Assembly: GCA_009787435.1 (NCBI GenBank)
Contig: WRFW01000194.1
Coordinates: 1-12,396, forward strand
Direction: 5' to 3'
Length of the DNA: 12,396 nucleotides
Source of the DNA: Defluviitaleaceae bacterium
GTDB taxonomy: Bacteria > Bacillota > Clostridia > Lachnospirales > UBA5962
In this document: one piece after another, positions 7,495 to 12,396 of the stretch
How positions within the stretch are numbered: position 1 is the stretch's first letter
Layout: each line of letters opens with the position of its first letter
Notes under the pieces: generated by a model
Told to the model about the DNA's origin: nothing
What the model saw: only the letters and a program-made list of their open reading frames with translations
Database searches by the model: none
Program-made: the position numbers and the translations under genes

Positions 7495-9072
7495 ATGAAA
7501 AAAACTTTGAGCCTTTTAGGTGCATTTGCGTTCGCAGTTACACTAGCTTCTTGTGGAGCTGCTATGAATGGAGAAACAGAAAATGGTTATATGCCAGCCA
7601 CTGTAAACTACAATGGTACAAACGAAGCAATAGTATGGGTAACCGCTGCAGACCCGCCAACATTAGACACTATAACAGTTAACCATGCAGCCACTACAGA
7701 CGTTGCAACACAAATTTTTGAAAGACTTATTTGGTTTAGCCCATACACAGGCGAGCTAGAACCCTTGCTTGCAGAAAGTGTAGAGATTATAGATGAAGAT
7801 TTATTAGTTTATGAATTTATTCTTAGACAAGGGGTATATTTTCATGATGGGACACCTTTTAATGCATATGCTGTTAAGCGTTCATTAGATAGGCTTTTAG
7901 ACCCTGCAAACGCTTCGCCAGCGGCATTCATATTAGATATGATAGATACTATAGAAATTGTGGACGATTATACTGTTCATATTATTTTAGAATTCCCATT
8001 TACTCCATTCTTATCTCACTTAGTACATAGGGGGGCTTCTATCGTTTCCCCTGCAGCTATAGATGAAGAAGAAAGAGGAGAGAGAACAGTTTCAGAAAAC
8101 CCTATTGGAACAGGGCCTTTTATTTTCAGCTATAGAGTAGACGGCGAATACGTACGTCTAGTTCCTAATGAAAATCATTGGCGAAGTGTTCCTTATCACG
8201 ATTTAATTTTCCAAGCTGTGCCTAGTTCTTCAACGAGACTTGCTATGGTTCAATCTGGCGAAGCAAATGTGTTGAGAGGCGTTGCTACTTATGTAAATGA
8301 GCTTCAAAATTCACCAAATGTTTATATAGTGTTACAGCCTAGCACAGGGCTTACTTATATGGGCTTTAATGTGTCTACAGAGGGGCCTCTTTCAGATGCA
8401 CGTGTAAGAAGAGCTATATCAATGGCAATTAACAAAGAAGATATTTTAAATGGTGTTCAAGAGGGTATAGGGCAAATCGCCGTTGGCCCTGTGCGTGTTG
8501 GCAATGTAGCTTATGCTCCAGCAGAAGTGGAACAGCTGCCTTATGATTTAGAGCTAGCTAGAGAGCTCTTAGCCGAAGCAGGCTTTGCAGATGGTTTTAG
8601 CACTACTATAAGCTTAGCAACAGGAAACCCTGTATTAGCGATGACTGCAGAACTTATACAAGCTAAACTTTCTCAGTTAAATATAGATGTAACTATTGAA
8701 GCTGCTGAGCTTGCAACTTATTTAGCAAACACAGCAGCAGGTGTACACGAAATATTTATAATGAGTTGGACTACAATAACAGGGGATGCAGACTATGGTA
8801 TATTCCCATTATTCCATTCATCGGAAATAGGGGCAACTAATAGAATGTTTTATAGTAACCCTCTTGTAGATGAGCTTTTAGAAGAAGCAAGACAGAGCAC
8901 AGATAGCAATAGACGGGCATATTTATATAGGCAAATCACTGAAATTTTAGTATATGAATCGCCTATGGTATTTTTATTCCACCCAAATACGCCTATCATT
9001 ACTAACGGAGTGGAGGGATTTTTCACAAATATTAATGATACACCATATTTCTTTAATACTAGGTTAAATTAA
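7495..9072 (+). CDS. Peptide-type ABC transporter solute-binding lipoprotein (SBP_bac_5)
   Basis: A 525-residue extracytoplasmic lipoprotein of the OppA/DppA/NikA-type binding proteins (SBP_bac_5). MKKTLSLLGAFAFAVTLASC is a lipoprotein signal with the lipobox LASC and lipidated Cys20. Family landmarks: PPTLDTITVNHAATTDVATQIFERL (54-78), LLAESVEI (91-98), the LRQGVYFHDGTPF signature (110-122, family FHDGTPF), ENPIGTGPF, and ARVRRAISMAINKEDIL. It would deliver a peptide or similar small ligand to a permease-ATPase complex. No permease (DppB/C-like) or ATPase gene follows: a terminator comes at once and the next gene faces the other way. It is therefore an orphan binding protein serving a transporter encoded elsewhere, or acting as a receptor. 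The ligand cannot be read from the sequence. The start is fixed by the signal peptide despite the 14-nt spacing to GAGGAGG. Confidence 0.93.
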   Translation: MKKTLSLLGAFAFAVTLASCGAAMNGETENGYMPATVNYNGTNEAIVWVTAADPPTLDTITVNHAATTDVATQIFERLIWFSPYTGELEPLLAESVEIIDEDLLVYEFILRQGVYFHDGTPFNAYAVKRSLDRLLDPANASPAAFILDMIDTIEIVDDYTVHIILEFPFTPFLSHLVHRGASIVSPAAIDEEERGERTVSENPIGTGPFIFSYRVDGEYVRLVPNENHWRSVPYHDLIFQAVPSSSTRLAMVQSGEANVLRGVATYVNELQNSPNVYIVLQPSTGLTYMGFNVSTEGPLSDARVRRAISMAINKEDILNGVQEGIGQIAVGPVRVGNVAYAPAEVEQLPYDLELARELLAEAGFADGFSTTISLATGNPVLAMTAELIQAKLSQLNIDVTIEAAELATYLANTAAGVHEIFIMSWTTITGDADYGIFPLFHSSEIGATNRMFYSNPLVDELLEEARQSTDSNRRAYLYRQITEILVYESPMVFLFHPNTPIITNGVEGFFTNINDTPYFFNTRLN

Positions 9073-9082
9073 CTTAAAAAAA

Positions 9083-9113
9083 TAGGAGCTATTTTTATAG
9101 CCCCTATTTTTTT
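9083..9113. terminator. Bidirectional rho-independent terminator
   Basis: TAGGAGCTAT (9083-9092), a TTTT loop and ATAGCCCCTA (9097-9106) form a 10-bp stem with one A.C mismatch. On the plus strand a run of seven T follows (9107-9113), 10 nt after the binding-protein stop. On the minus strand a run of seven A in the plus sequence (9076-9082) supplies the U-tract. It therefore serves convergent transcripts: the binding protein from the left and the XRE-type gene from the right. Confidence 0.92.
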
Positions 9114-9210
9114 ATTTTATTTCTTCTCCCGTGAAAAAGGCGGCTTCTGGTGTATATATTATACAGTTTGTTTCAGAATCATAAAATACGTTTATTATAT
9201 AATTTTTTTA
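9112..9210 (-). other. Start-less coding-like frame after the XRE gene (possible frameshift extension or remnant)
   Basis: In the frame -1 to the XRE gene, about 31 sense codons run from the A7 run (9203-9209) to a TAA at 9112-9114. They include VFYDSETNCIIYTPEAA followed by FFTGEEIK. The frame has no start codon of its own and is closed just upstream by a TAA across the A-run. A -1 slip on the A7 tract, which encodes two lysines, would join it to the XRE protein. Alternatively it is the end of a gene broken by a 1-nt loss. The terminator begins at its end. Confidence 0.35.
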
Positions 9211-9947
9211 ACTGCTTCTTTGCTAACTTTTTTATTTTGTTCATTTTTTAAAAGTTCTTTTTCAGTTGTTGCAGATAGCTCATCTTTGGCAGTGATATTA
9301 TTACCATATTTGTTTCTAATCTCTGTTTCATTTCTAAGTGCTTTTTTAAGATTTTTAATTTTTTCATTTTCGTATAAATCTTCAACATATATCATTATTT
9401 CAAATTCTTTTTCAGTTGGAAAGCTAGTATCATCAATTTTTTCTATTTCAATTTTTGAATTTTTAACATTTGCACAAACAAAGTTATTTATAAATATTTC
9501 TAACCTTTCTTTGGGCACATAAGGCAATATTTTTTTTACATATTCACTTTCGGTGTTTAAATTATATGTTCCATTTTTGTAGTTTAAATATTTAGAATTC
9601 CCGTTTTCTTCTACCCTTGTAAGAAAAAATTCTGTTAACCCTTCTATTACCGTTTCTATCCTAGTTCTTATTAGTCTTTCAGTTTGTATTTCTTTTTCGG
9701 TGCTTTTAAGAATTTCTAAATTACTTTGGTTTTTCAAATTCTTTACTCCTGTTAGTAAATAATCGGTTGTTACTTTTAAATAGGCTGCTATTTTATATAT
9801 TTTATCTGCCGAGGGCATAGAACCTGTTTTCATATTATCTACAACGGCACTTTTTAAACCGCATTCTGCTAGCAGCTTACTAATTGATATATTTTTTTGT
9901 TTAGCTTCAGCTTCAATTATAGCTGCTATCTCTTGTGCTGTTTTCAT
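9195..9947 (-). CDS. XRE-family HTH transcriptional regulator (phage-repressor-like)
   Basis: A 250-residue DNA-binding protein. I start it at ATG 9945-9947 (MKTAQEIAAII), which has GGGG about 9 nt upstream; the in-frame ATG 36 nt earlier (9983) has no such site. Residues about 5-67 form an XRE helix-turn-helix of the type common in Clostridia prophages: NISISKLLAECGL, then VVDNMKTGSMPSADKIYKIA and YLKVTTDYLLTG. The rest is not a recognised peptidase or dimer domain. Residues about 70-190 are mixed alpha/beta, and 190-250 are charged and coiled-coil-like (ENEKIKNLKKALRNETEIR). No LexA/CI-type Ser-Lys cleavage domain is visible. Placed divergently from a RinA-like activator, it is the probable repressor of the module to its right. 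Its long leader carries several hairpins. The C-terminus ends KEAVKKII at an A7 run, with TAATAA stops. Confidence 0.85.
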   Translation of the reverse strand: MKTAQEIAAIIEAEAKQKNISISKLLAECGLKSAVVDNMKTGSMPSADKIYKIAAYLKVTTDYLLTGVKNLKNQSNLEILKSTEKEIQTERLIRTRIETVIEGLTEFFLTRVEENGNSKYLNYKNGTYNLNTESEYVKKILPYVPKERLEIFINNFVCANVKNSKIEIEKIDDTSFPTEKEFEIMIYVEDLYENEKIKNLKKALRNETEIRNKYGNNITAKDELSATTEKELLKNEQNKKVSKEAVKKII

Positions 9948-10065
9948 AAAAAGAATCCCCTTTTTAAATATAAATTTGGGCACTGTATCTAAATTCCTTA
10001 AATTTAAAGAATTTTAGTTGATTTCTTTAAAAATATTGAGTGTAATGTTTGTTGTAGAATTTTGT

Positions 10066-10095
10066 ATCTCTAAAAACTTTCTTTGGTCGTTTTTA
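10066..10095 (-). repeat. Repeated hairpin element, copy 1 (repressor leader)
   Basis: On the minus strand: TAAAAAC, an 11-nt loop GACCAAAGAAA, GTTTTTA, then GAGAT. It matches copy 2 at 11549-11578 in 28 of 30 positions; the two differences are both in the loop. It lies about 119 nt before the XRE gene ATG, oriented as copy 2 is toward its own downstream gene. A short outer stem TTGT/ACAA is possible at the position where copy 2 has AATTGGG/CCCAATT. A structured RNA leader element or a protein operator would both fit. Confidence 0.75.
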
Positions 10096-10103
10096 TCTCA
10101 CAC

Positions 10104-10130
10104 AAGATAGCCCAAAGAAATGGCTATCTT
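10104..10130. repeat. 9-bp hairpin with loop complementary to repeat copy 1
   Basis: AAGATAGCC (10104-10112) and GGCTATCTT (10122-10130) pair perfectly around a 9-nt loop. In the leftward RNA the loop reads ATTTCTTTG, and 8 of its bases (TTTCTTTG) are perfectly complementary to CAAAGAAA in the loop of the adjacent element at 10066-10095. A kissing-loop or alternative pairing is possible. There is no T-tract, so it is not a terminator. Confidence 0.6.
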
Positions 10131-10142
10131 TAACATAGGTTT

Positions 10143-10163
10143 CTAAAAACCCAACAGTTTTAG
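10143..10163. repeat. CTAAAAAC/GTTTTAG hairpin
   Basis: CTAAAAAC (10143-10150) and GTTTTAG (10157-10163) form a short stem with one bulged base. It is a third, shorter relative of the CTAAAAAC...GTTTTTAG elements at 10066 and 11548. It may be a further operator or a minor RNA hairpin. Confidence 0.4.
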
Positions 10164-10199
10164 AGGAACTAAATTATAAAAGTAATTGAAAATTAAACG

Positions 10200-10281
10200 A
10201 AAAAAGACCCATGAAAATGGGTAGGCTAGTGCCTAAAAACTAGGCACTAGCATTTGTAGTATATAATTTTTACCTGAACAA
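10200..10281 (-). ncRNA. Predicted small RNA or attenuated leader (two hairpins ending in a terminator)
   Basis: A leftward transcript from the promoter at 10287-10315 would start near 10281. It would contain a perfect 11-bp hairpin (arms 10225-10235 and 10241-10251, 5-nt loop) and then a 6-bp hairpin ACCCAT/ATGGGT (10207-10222) followed by C and six U (10206-10200). That is the form of a short terminated RNA of about 80 nt. There is no open frame with a ribosome binding site in it. If termination is incomplete, it is also the 5' end of the XRE mRNA, with the terminator acting as an attenuator. No known RNA family was recognised. Confidence 0.5.
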
Positions 10282-10296
10282 TAAATATTATATACT
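10269..10296 (+). promoter_or_regulatory. Rightward promoter toward the RinA-like gene
   Basis: TTTACC (10269-10274), 16 bp, TATACT (10291-10296). It is weaker than the leftward promoter and its -10 box overlaps the leftward -10 (10287-10292), so the two would compete for polymerase. A start near 10303 leaves a leader of about 58 nt before the TTG start at 10362. Confidence 0.4.
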
Positions 10297-10315
10297 ATTT
10301 GTGTTACTTTGTCAA
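10287..10315 (-). promoter_or_regulatory. Consensus leftward promoter (small RNA / XRE repressor)
   Basis: On the minus strand, a perfect TTGACA (10310-10315), a 17-bp spacer and a perfect TATAAT (10287-10292). Such a full-consensus promoter in non-coding DNA is unlikely to be chance. It faces the XRE gene, whose ATG lies about 330 nt downstream, beyond the terminator-like hairpin at 10200-10222. Confidence 0.75.
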
Positions 10316-10361
10316 TTACTAATGTAATTTTTTCTACAGATATTAATGAGAGGAGGGCAGC

Positions 10362-10760
10362 TTGAAAATACGAAAGAAGCTATTAGAGGATATTCTCAAA
10401 AAATTTTATAAGGATAAAAAAGAGTTGGAAAGGCTTAAACATAAGCTTTCTACTTTAGAAAGGCATGAAAGCGAAGTTCAAAAAGAAGCTTCGGAAAATG
10501 GAAAATCTTTAAAAACAGATATAGATGAAAACATTTTAAATGTTAAATCTGAAATTAGGGCATTAGAAAGATTTGTATTAGATTTTGAATTTGTTATGAA
10601 TAGCATAGATGAAGACTACAGAGCATTTATAAAATTACGATACGGTGAAAAAAGGTCTAATACGTATATAAGTATAGAGCTTAATATTTCAGAAGCGAGT
10701 GTTGGCAGGCTTCGCAATAAAGTTCTTCAAGAGCTTGAGGAATGGTTGAGAGATTTGTGA
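10362..10760 (+). CDS. RinA/ArpU-like phage late transcription regulator (sigma region 4-like)
   Basis: A 132-residue cytoplasmic protein starting at TTG (10362-10364), with AGGAGGG (10351-10357) just upstream. Residues about 10-45 and 58-78 are long charged helices, likely a coiled coil. Residues about 83-130 (DEDYRAFIKLRYGEKRSNTYISIELNISEASVGRLRNKVLQELEEWL) resemble sigma-70 region 4: a Leu/Tyr-rich helix, then a helix-turn-helix in which NISEASVGRLRNKVL is the recognition part. This layout is typical of small RinA/ArpU-type regulators that switch on late genes in phages of Gram-positive bacteria and usually sit just before terminase. Here no terminase follows in the window; two small genes and a structural-type gene do. 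It diverges from the XRE gene, forming a likely repressor/activator switch. Family placement is by pattern, not by search. Confidence 0.7.
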   Translation: MKIRKKLLEDILKKFYKDKKELERLKHKLSTLERHESEVQKEASENGKSLKTDIDENILNVKSEIRALERFVLDFEFVMNSIDEDYRAFIKLRYGEKRSNTYISIELNISEASVGRLRNKVLQELEEWLRDL

Positions 10761-10921
10761 GTATAAGTTGATAATAAAAAAATTATGCTATATGTTACAA
10801 TACTTTTTGTAGAGTTTAATTTTAAAATTGCAATGTTAATTCAAAAAATTATCATCTTTGAGATGAACTAAATTTAACAGGTTGGCTTTATTTTAAAACT
10901 ATATCTCTGCAAATAGCATTT

Positions 10922-10961
10922 GTTTATGTGAGTAAAATCAATTTGGTTTTACTGCATAAAC
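10922..10961. repeat. Long two-part hairpin upstream of the 81-residue ORF
   Basis: Outer arms GTTTATG (10922-10928) and CATAAAC (10955-10961) enclose inner arms AGTAAAA (10931-10937) and TTTTACT (10947-10953) around a 9-nt loop, with a TG/G internal bulge. This gives 14 pairs within the 241-bp gap between the RinA-like gene and the next gene. There is no T-tract, so it is not a terminator. It ends 8 nt before the small reading frame at 10970. Elsewhere in the gap I see only a perfect 12-bp A/T palindrome (10818-10829) and no convincing promoter. Confidence 0.5.
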
Positions 10962-10969
10962 GAAAATCT

Positions 10970-11005
10970 ATGAGAGGAGAAAAATTTATGAGAGGTACAC
11001 TATGA
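10970..11005 (+). CDS. Possible 11-codon leader peptide overlapping the next start
   Basis: ATG at 10970 reads MRGEKFMRGTL and stops at TGA 11003-11005, overlapping the start of the 81-residue gene (ATG 11002) as ATGA. The internal in-frame ATG at 10988 has GAGGAG (10973-10978) ahead of it, a better ribosome binding site than the downstream gene's own GAGAGG. The octamer ATGAGAGG occurs at both ATGs. This could couple translation. It may equally be chance from two adjacent Shine-Dalgarno-like sequences. Confidence 0.25.
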   Translation: MRGEKFMRGTL

Positions 11006-11247
11006 AAGTGAAATTTGCAGGTATCAAAAAACAGGCAAGAAAAAGCGGCTGCACTAGTTGCGGTGGAAAGCGTACTTCTTCTTATTCTTTTGAGAGAGAG
11101 AAAGTGATTTTCTTTCCAACGGGTGCAAAAAAGTTGTTTGTTGCAGGGGAAATCTATGAGGTTTCTGAAGAAGATGGTTTATTTTTGCTAGAGCAAGGGT
11201 ATGAGTTGAACGGACAAAAAGCTTATATGTTTGAACAAGTAGACTAG
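11002..11247 (+). CDS. Small CxxC protein of the phage-like module (unknown)
   Basis: An 81-residue protein I do not recognise. The N-terminus is basic (MKVKFAGIKKQARKS), followed by a single CTSC pair (C17, C20) and GGKRTSS. Residues about 33-79 are a compact, probably beta domain with VIFFPTGAKKLFVAGEIYEVSEEDGLFLLEQG. One CxxC pair could bind a metal only as a dimer. The GEIYEVSEEDGLFLLEQG part recalls small head or neck accessory proteins of tailed phages, but this is only an impression. The start ATG has GAGAGG 6 nt upstream and overlaps a possible leader peptide. The next gene follows closely on the same strand, and both probably belong to one late-type operon with the RinA-like gene upstream. 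Confidence 0.65.
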   Translation: MKVKFAGIKKQARKSGCTSCGGKRTSSYSFEREKVIFFPTGAKKLFVAGEIYEVSEEDGLFLLEQGYELNGQKAYMFEQVD

Positions 11248-11319
11248 GTAGGTTATGGTTATATGTTTATGGGTGTTAGTTTTGAACGCCTACAAAAATT
11301 AAGAAAGGAGGCTAGATAT

Positions 11320-11487
11320 ATGCAAGATGATTTAAAGAAAGAAACAAAGCAAACCGTACAAAATAAAGCTGATGTACAGGCTTTTGTGCAACGCAAGCTG
11401 CAAGTGTTAAATCAAAAAAGCGGTGCTAGGTTTCAAAGAGATGCAGCACGTGTAGTTCGCCGAAACTTACAAAATAGTGCAGAGTAA
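11320..11487 (+). CDS. Small basic protein of the phage-like module (unknown)
   Basis: A 55-residue Gln/Lys/Arg-rich, fully helical-looking protein (MQDDLKKETKQTVQNKADVQ onward, ending in VVRRNLQNSAE). I place the start at ATG 11320, which has AAAGGAGG ending 8 nt upstream. The same frame is open from an earlier ATG at 11263 (74 residues, MFMGVSFERLQKLRKEARY...), 15 nt after the previous stop and with only a weak TAGGT. The added part also looks like a helix, so a longer or dual product is possible. Size, charge and place between a CxxC protein and a structural-type gene suggest a minor virion or scaffold-like role; that is inference. No family recognised. Confidence 0.6.
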   Translation: MQDDLKKETKQTVQNKADVQAFVQRKLQVLNQKSGARFQRDAARVVRRNLQNSAE

Positions 11488-11536
11488 TTTTTTATGATTT
11501 ATTTTGAAGTTTATAAAACTATTAAAAAGCTTATAT

Positions 11537-11586
11537 AATTGGGCGAGCTAAAAACGACCAAAGTGAGTTTTTAGAGATACCCAATT
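11537..11586 (+). repeat. Repeated hairpin element, copy 2 (leader of the structural-type gene)
   Basis: A nested hairpin: outer arms AATTGGG (11537-11543) and CCCAATT (11580-11586), inner arms CTAAAAAC (11548-11555) and GTTTTTAG (11567-11574), loop GACCAAAGTGA. The 30-bp core 11549-11578 matches copy 1 (10066-10095, opposite strand) in 28 positions. It ends about 53 nt before the ATG at 11640. There is no T-tract directly after it. It sits in the 152-nt gap between the 55-residue gene and the structural-type gene. A small GGCA/TGCC hairpin follows at 11589-11600. Confidence 0.75.
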
Positions 11587-11639
11587 TGGCAAGTGTGCCG
11601 AGTTATCAAAAATTTTTAAAAATTAGGAGGAAACAATAA

Positions 11640-12396
11640 ATGTCAAGATGTGATAACAATGTATTAATTTCAAAAGTAGGTATGAAACCTTTAAATAAAA
11701 CAATAGAGGTAGACTTTGCTGTTTTAACAGATTTAGAAAATTGTGTTCGTATTAATACTAGGAACTATGTTGAAACGCAAGGCTCGCCAGTTTTTAGCCC
11801 TTCTAGCATTCCAAATGATATGTTTGGCTGCCTTTCGGATGATTGTGAAAATTCTGGCACATTAAATTTAACTGGCACTGGTTCGGTAAATGCTACTTTT
11901 ATAAGCCGTTCGGATGCAACATTATTTTCAGTAGGGGTTATAACATATTATGTATTTTTTAGAAATGCCGGCACATATACAGTGAGAACAGCAATAACAG
12001 ATATCACAGATACAAATTTTAATAATAGAGATGAATATTTTACAAACGATATAGAAGTTTTCAGACCAGGTTTTCACCCAGTAGTTGTTGATTTAAGTGA
12101 AGCACCTCTAGTAACAGATGAAAATACAGATAGCAACGGATGGACACCTATGAGAAGAGGTATACGTTTAAGAATTACAGTATCAAATAGCTCTGGAAGC
12201 GGCTCTATAAATGCTGGTATATCTTCAATCTTTATTTATAATTCTATAGAAGACTTTGAAGTAAATGATGTAGTTAAAGTCGGCTGTATTGATGAATTTT
12301 CAGGTGAATTTACATTAGATGCTAGAGATGCAAGTTGCTTTGGTGTCGGTTATGACCCGGCTAGTATATCAATTGAACGTACTATTACTGGGCGTA
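11640..12396 (+). CDS. Unrecognised beta-rich, probably virion-like protein (3' end beyond window)
   Basis: The first 252 codons of a gene that runs off the window. The start ATG 11640-11642 (MSRCDNNVLISKVGMKPLNK) has a perfect AGGAGG (11625-11630) 9 nt upstream. There is no signal peptide or transmembrane segment. The sequence is rich in Thr, Ser, Asn, Asp and Val with alternating hydrophobic residues, as in beta-sandwich structural proteins (GTLNLTGTGSVNATFISRSD; GIRLRITVSNSSGSGSINAG). Six cysteines (4, 35, 64, 69, 216, 233) lie in conserved-looking settings such as VVKVGCIDEFSGEFTLDARD followed by ASCFGVGYDP. A virion, tail or particle component fits the sequence and the RinA-like regulator upstream, but I do not recognise the family. 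An extracellular or intracellular filament protein is an alternative. A structured leader element precedes it. Confidence 0.75.
   Translation, partial: MSRCDNNVLISKVGMKPLNKTIEVDFAVLTDLENCVRINTRNYVETQGSPVFSPSSIPNDMFGCLSDDCENSGTLNLTGTGSVNATFISRSDATLFSVGVITYYVFFRNAGTYTVRTAITDITDTNFNNRDEYFTNDIEVFRPGFHPVVVDLSEAPLVTDENTDSNGWTPMRRGIRLRITVSNSSGSGSINAGISSIFIYNSIEDFEVNDVVKVGCIDEFSGEFTLDARDASCFGVGYDPASISIERTITGR

Noticed and set aside
9948..9983. Upstream ATG at 9981-9983 as the start of the XRE protein
   Set aside because: The added 12 residues (MPKFIFKKGILF) are unlike the start of XRE proteins, and the GGGG ribosome binding site serves the ATG at 9945-9947.
10113..10121. The 10104-10130 hairpin as a terminator
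   Set aside because: There is a good 9-bp stem, but only TTTAAC follows on the plus strand and GTGTGAGA on the minus strand; no U-tract.
10143..10180. GTTTTAGAG-like sequence as a possible CRISPR repeat
   Set aside because: There is no regular array of repeats and spacers, and the sequence is explained by the CTAAAAAC/GTTTTAG hairpin.
10066..11578. The inverted 30-bp repeats as ends of an invertible (phase-variable) DNA segment or of a mobile element
   Set aside because: No recombinase or transposase lies inside or beside the segment. Each copy is internally palindromic, and the segment contains a whole gene plus complete operon parts. The fixed orientation toward two downstream genes fits a leader element better. 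Read-pair evidence of inversion would reopen this.

Overview
The window looks like part of a low-G+C Gram-positive genome, most likely a Clostridia member (Bacillota, Lachnospirales-like). The grounds are strongly A/T-biased codons, canonical AGGAGG ribosome binding sites, near-consensus TTGACA/TATAAT promoters, a lipobox lipoprotein, a CsaB-type polysaccharide pyruvyltransferase and DUF4330 proteins. No rRNA, tRNA, insertion sequence with intact ends, or CRISPR array was seen.

Layout. (1) 46-900, minus strand: a solitary PD-(D/E)XK (Rpn/PDDEXK_2) nuclease gene with its own promoter, next to an unusually G+C-rich intergenic patch. (2) 1122-7198, minus strand: an envelope-polysaccharide locus read right to left. 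It holds two DUF4330 membrane-anchored proteins, an O-antigen-ligase/Wzy-type membrane protein, a fused GT4 glycosyltransferase-CsaB pyruvyltransferase starting at TTG, and a low-specificity threonine aldolase. A good promoter lies in front of the first gene, and some gaps are tight (TAATG overlap; 14 nt). The likely product is a pyruvylated secondary cell-wall polymer, the kind of ligand that holds SLH-domain surface proteins. (3) 7495-9072, plus strand: a peptide-type ABC transporter solute-binding lipoprotein with a consensus promoter and a clear bidirectional terminator, but no permease or ATPase genes beside it. (4) 9195-12396: a phage-like accessory module. A leftward XRE repressor-like gene diverges from a rightward RinA/ArpU-like (sigma region 4-like) regulator. 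Two small unrecognised genes and the first 252 codons of an unrecognised beta-rich, probably virion-like protein follow.

The most interesting part is the non-coding DNA of region 4. A 30-bp hairpin element occurs twice (28/30 identical). It lies ahead of the leftward repressor and ahead of the rightward structural gene, in the same orientation relative to each gene, with an outer stem whose sequence differs but still pairs. A consensus leftward promoter (10287-10315) is followed after about 80 nt by a hairpin plus U-tract, which predicts a small RNA or an attenuated leader for the repressor. A further hairpin in that leader carries a loop complementary to the loop of the repeated element. An 8-mer CTAAAAAC recurs five times in the module and may be an operator half-site or part of the RNA fold. 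The repressor may also carry a frameshifted C-terminal extension across an A7 run.

Limits: all calls come from reading the sequence. The late-like genes at 11002-12396 are not assigned to known families, and no terminase, portal, capsid or integrase lies inside the window, so calling region 4 a prophage is an inference from the two regulators.
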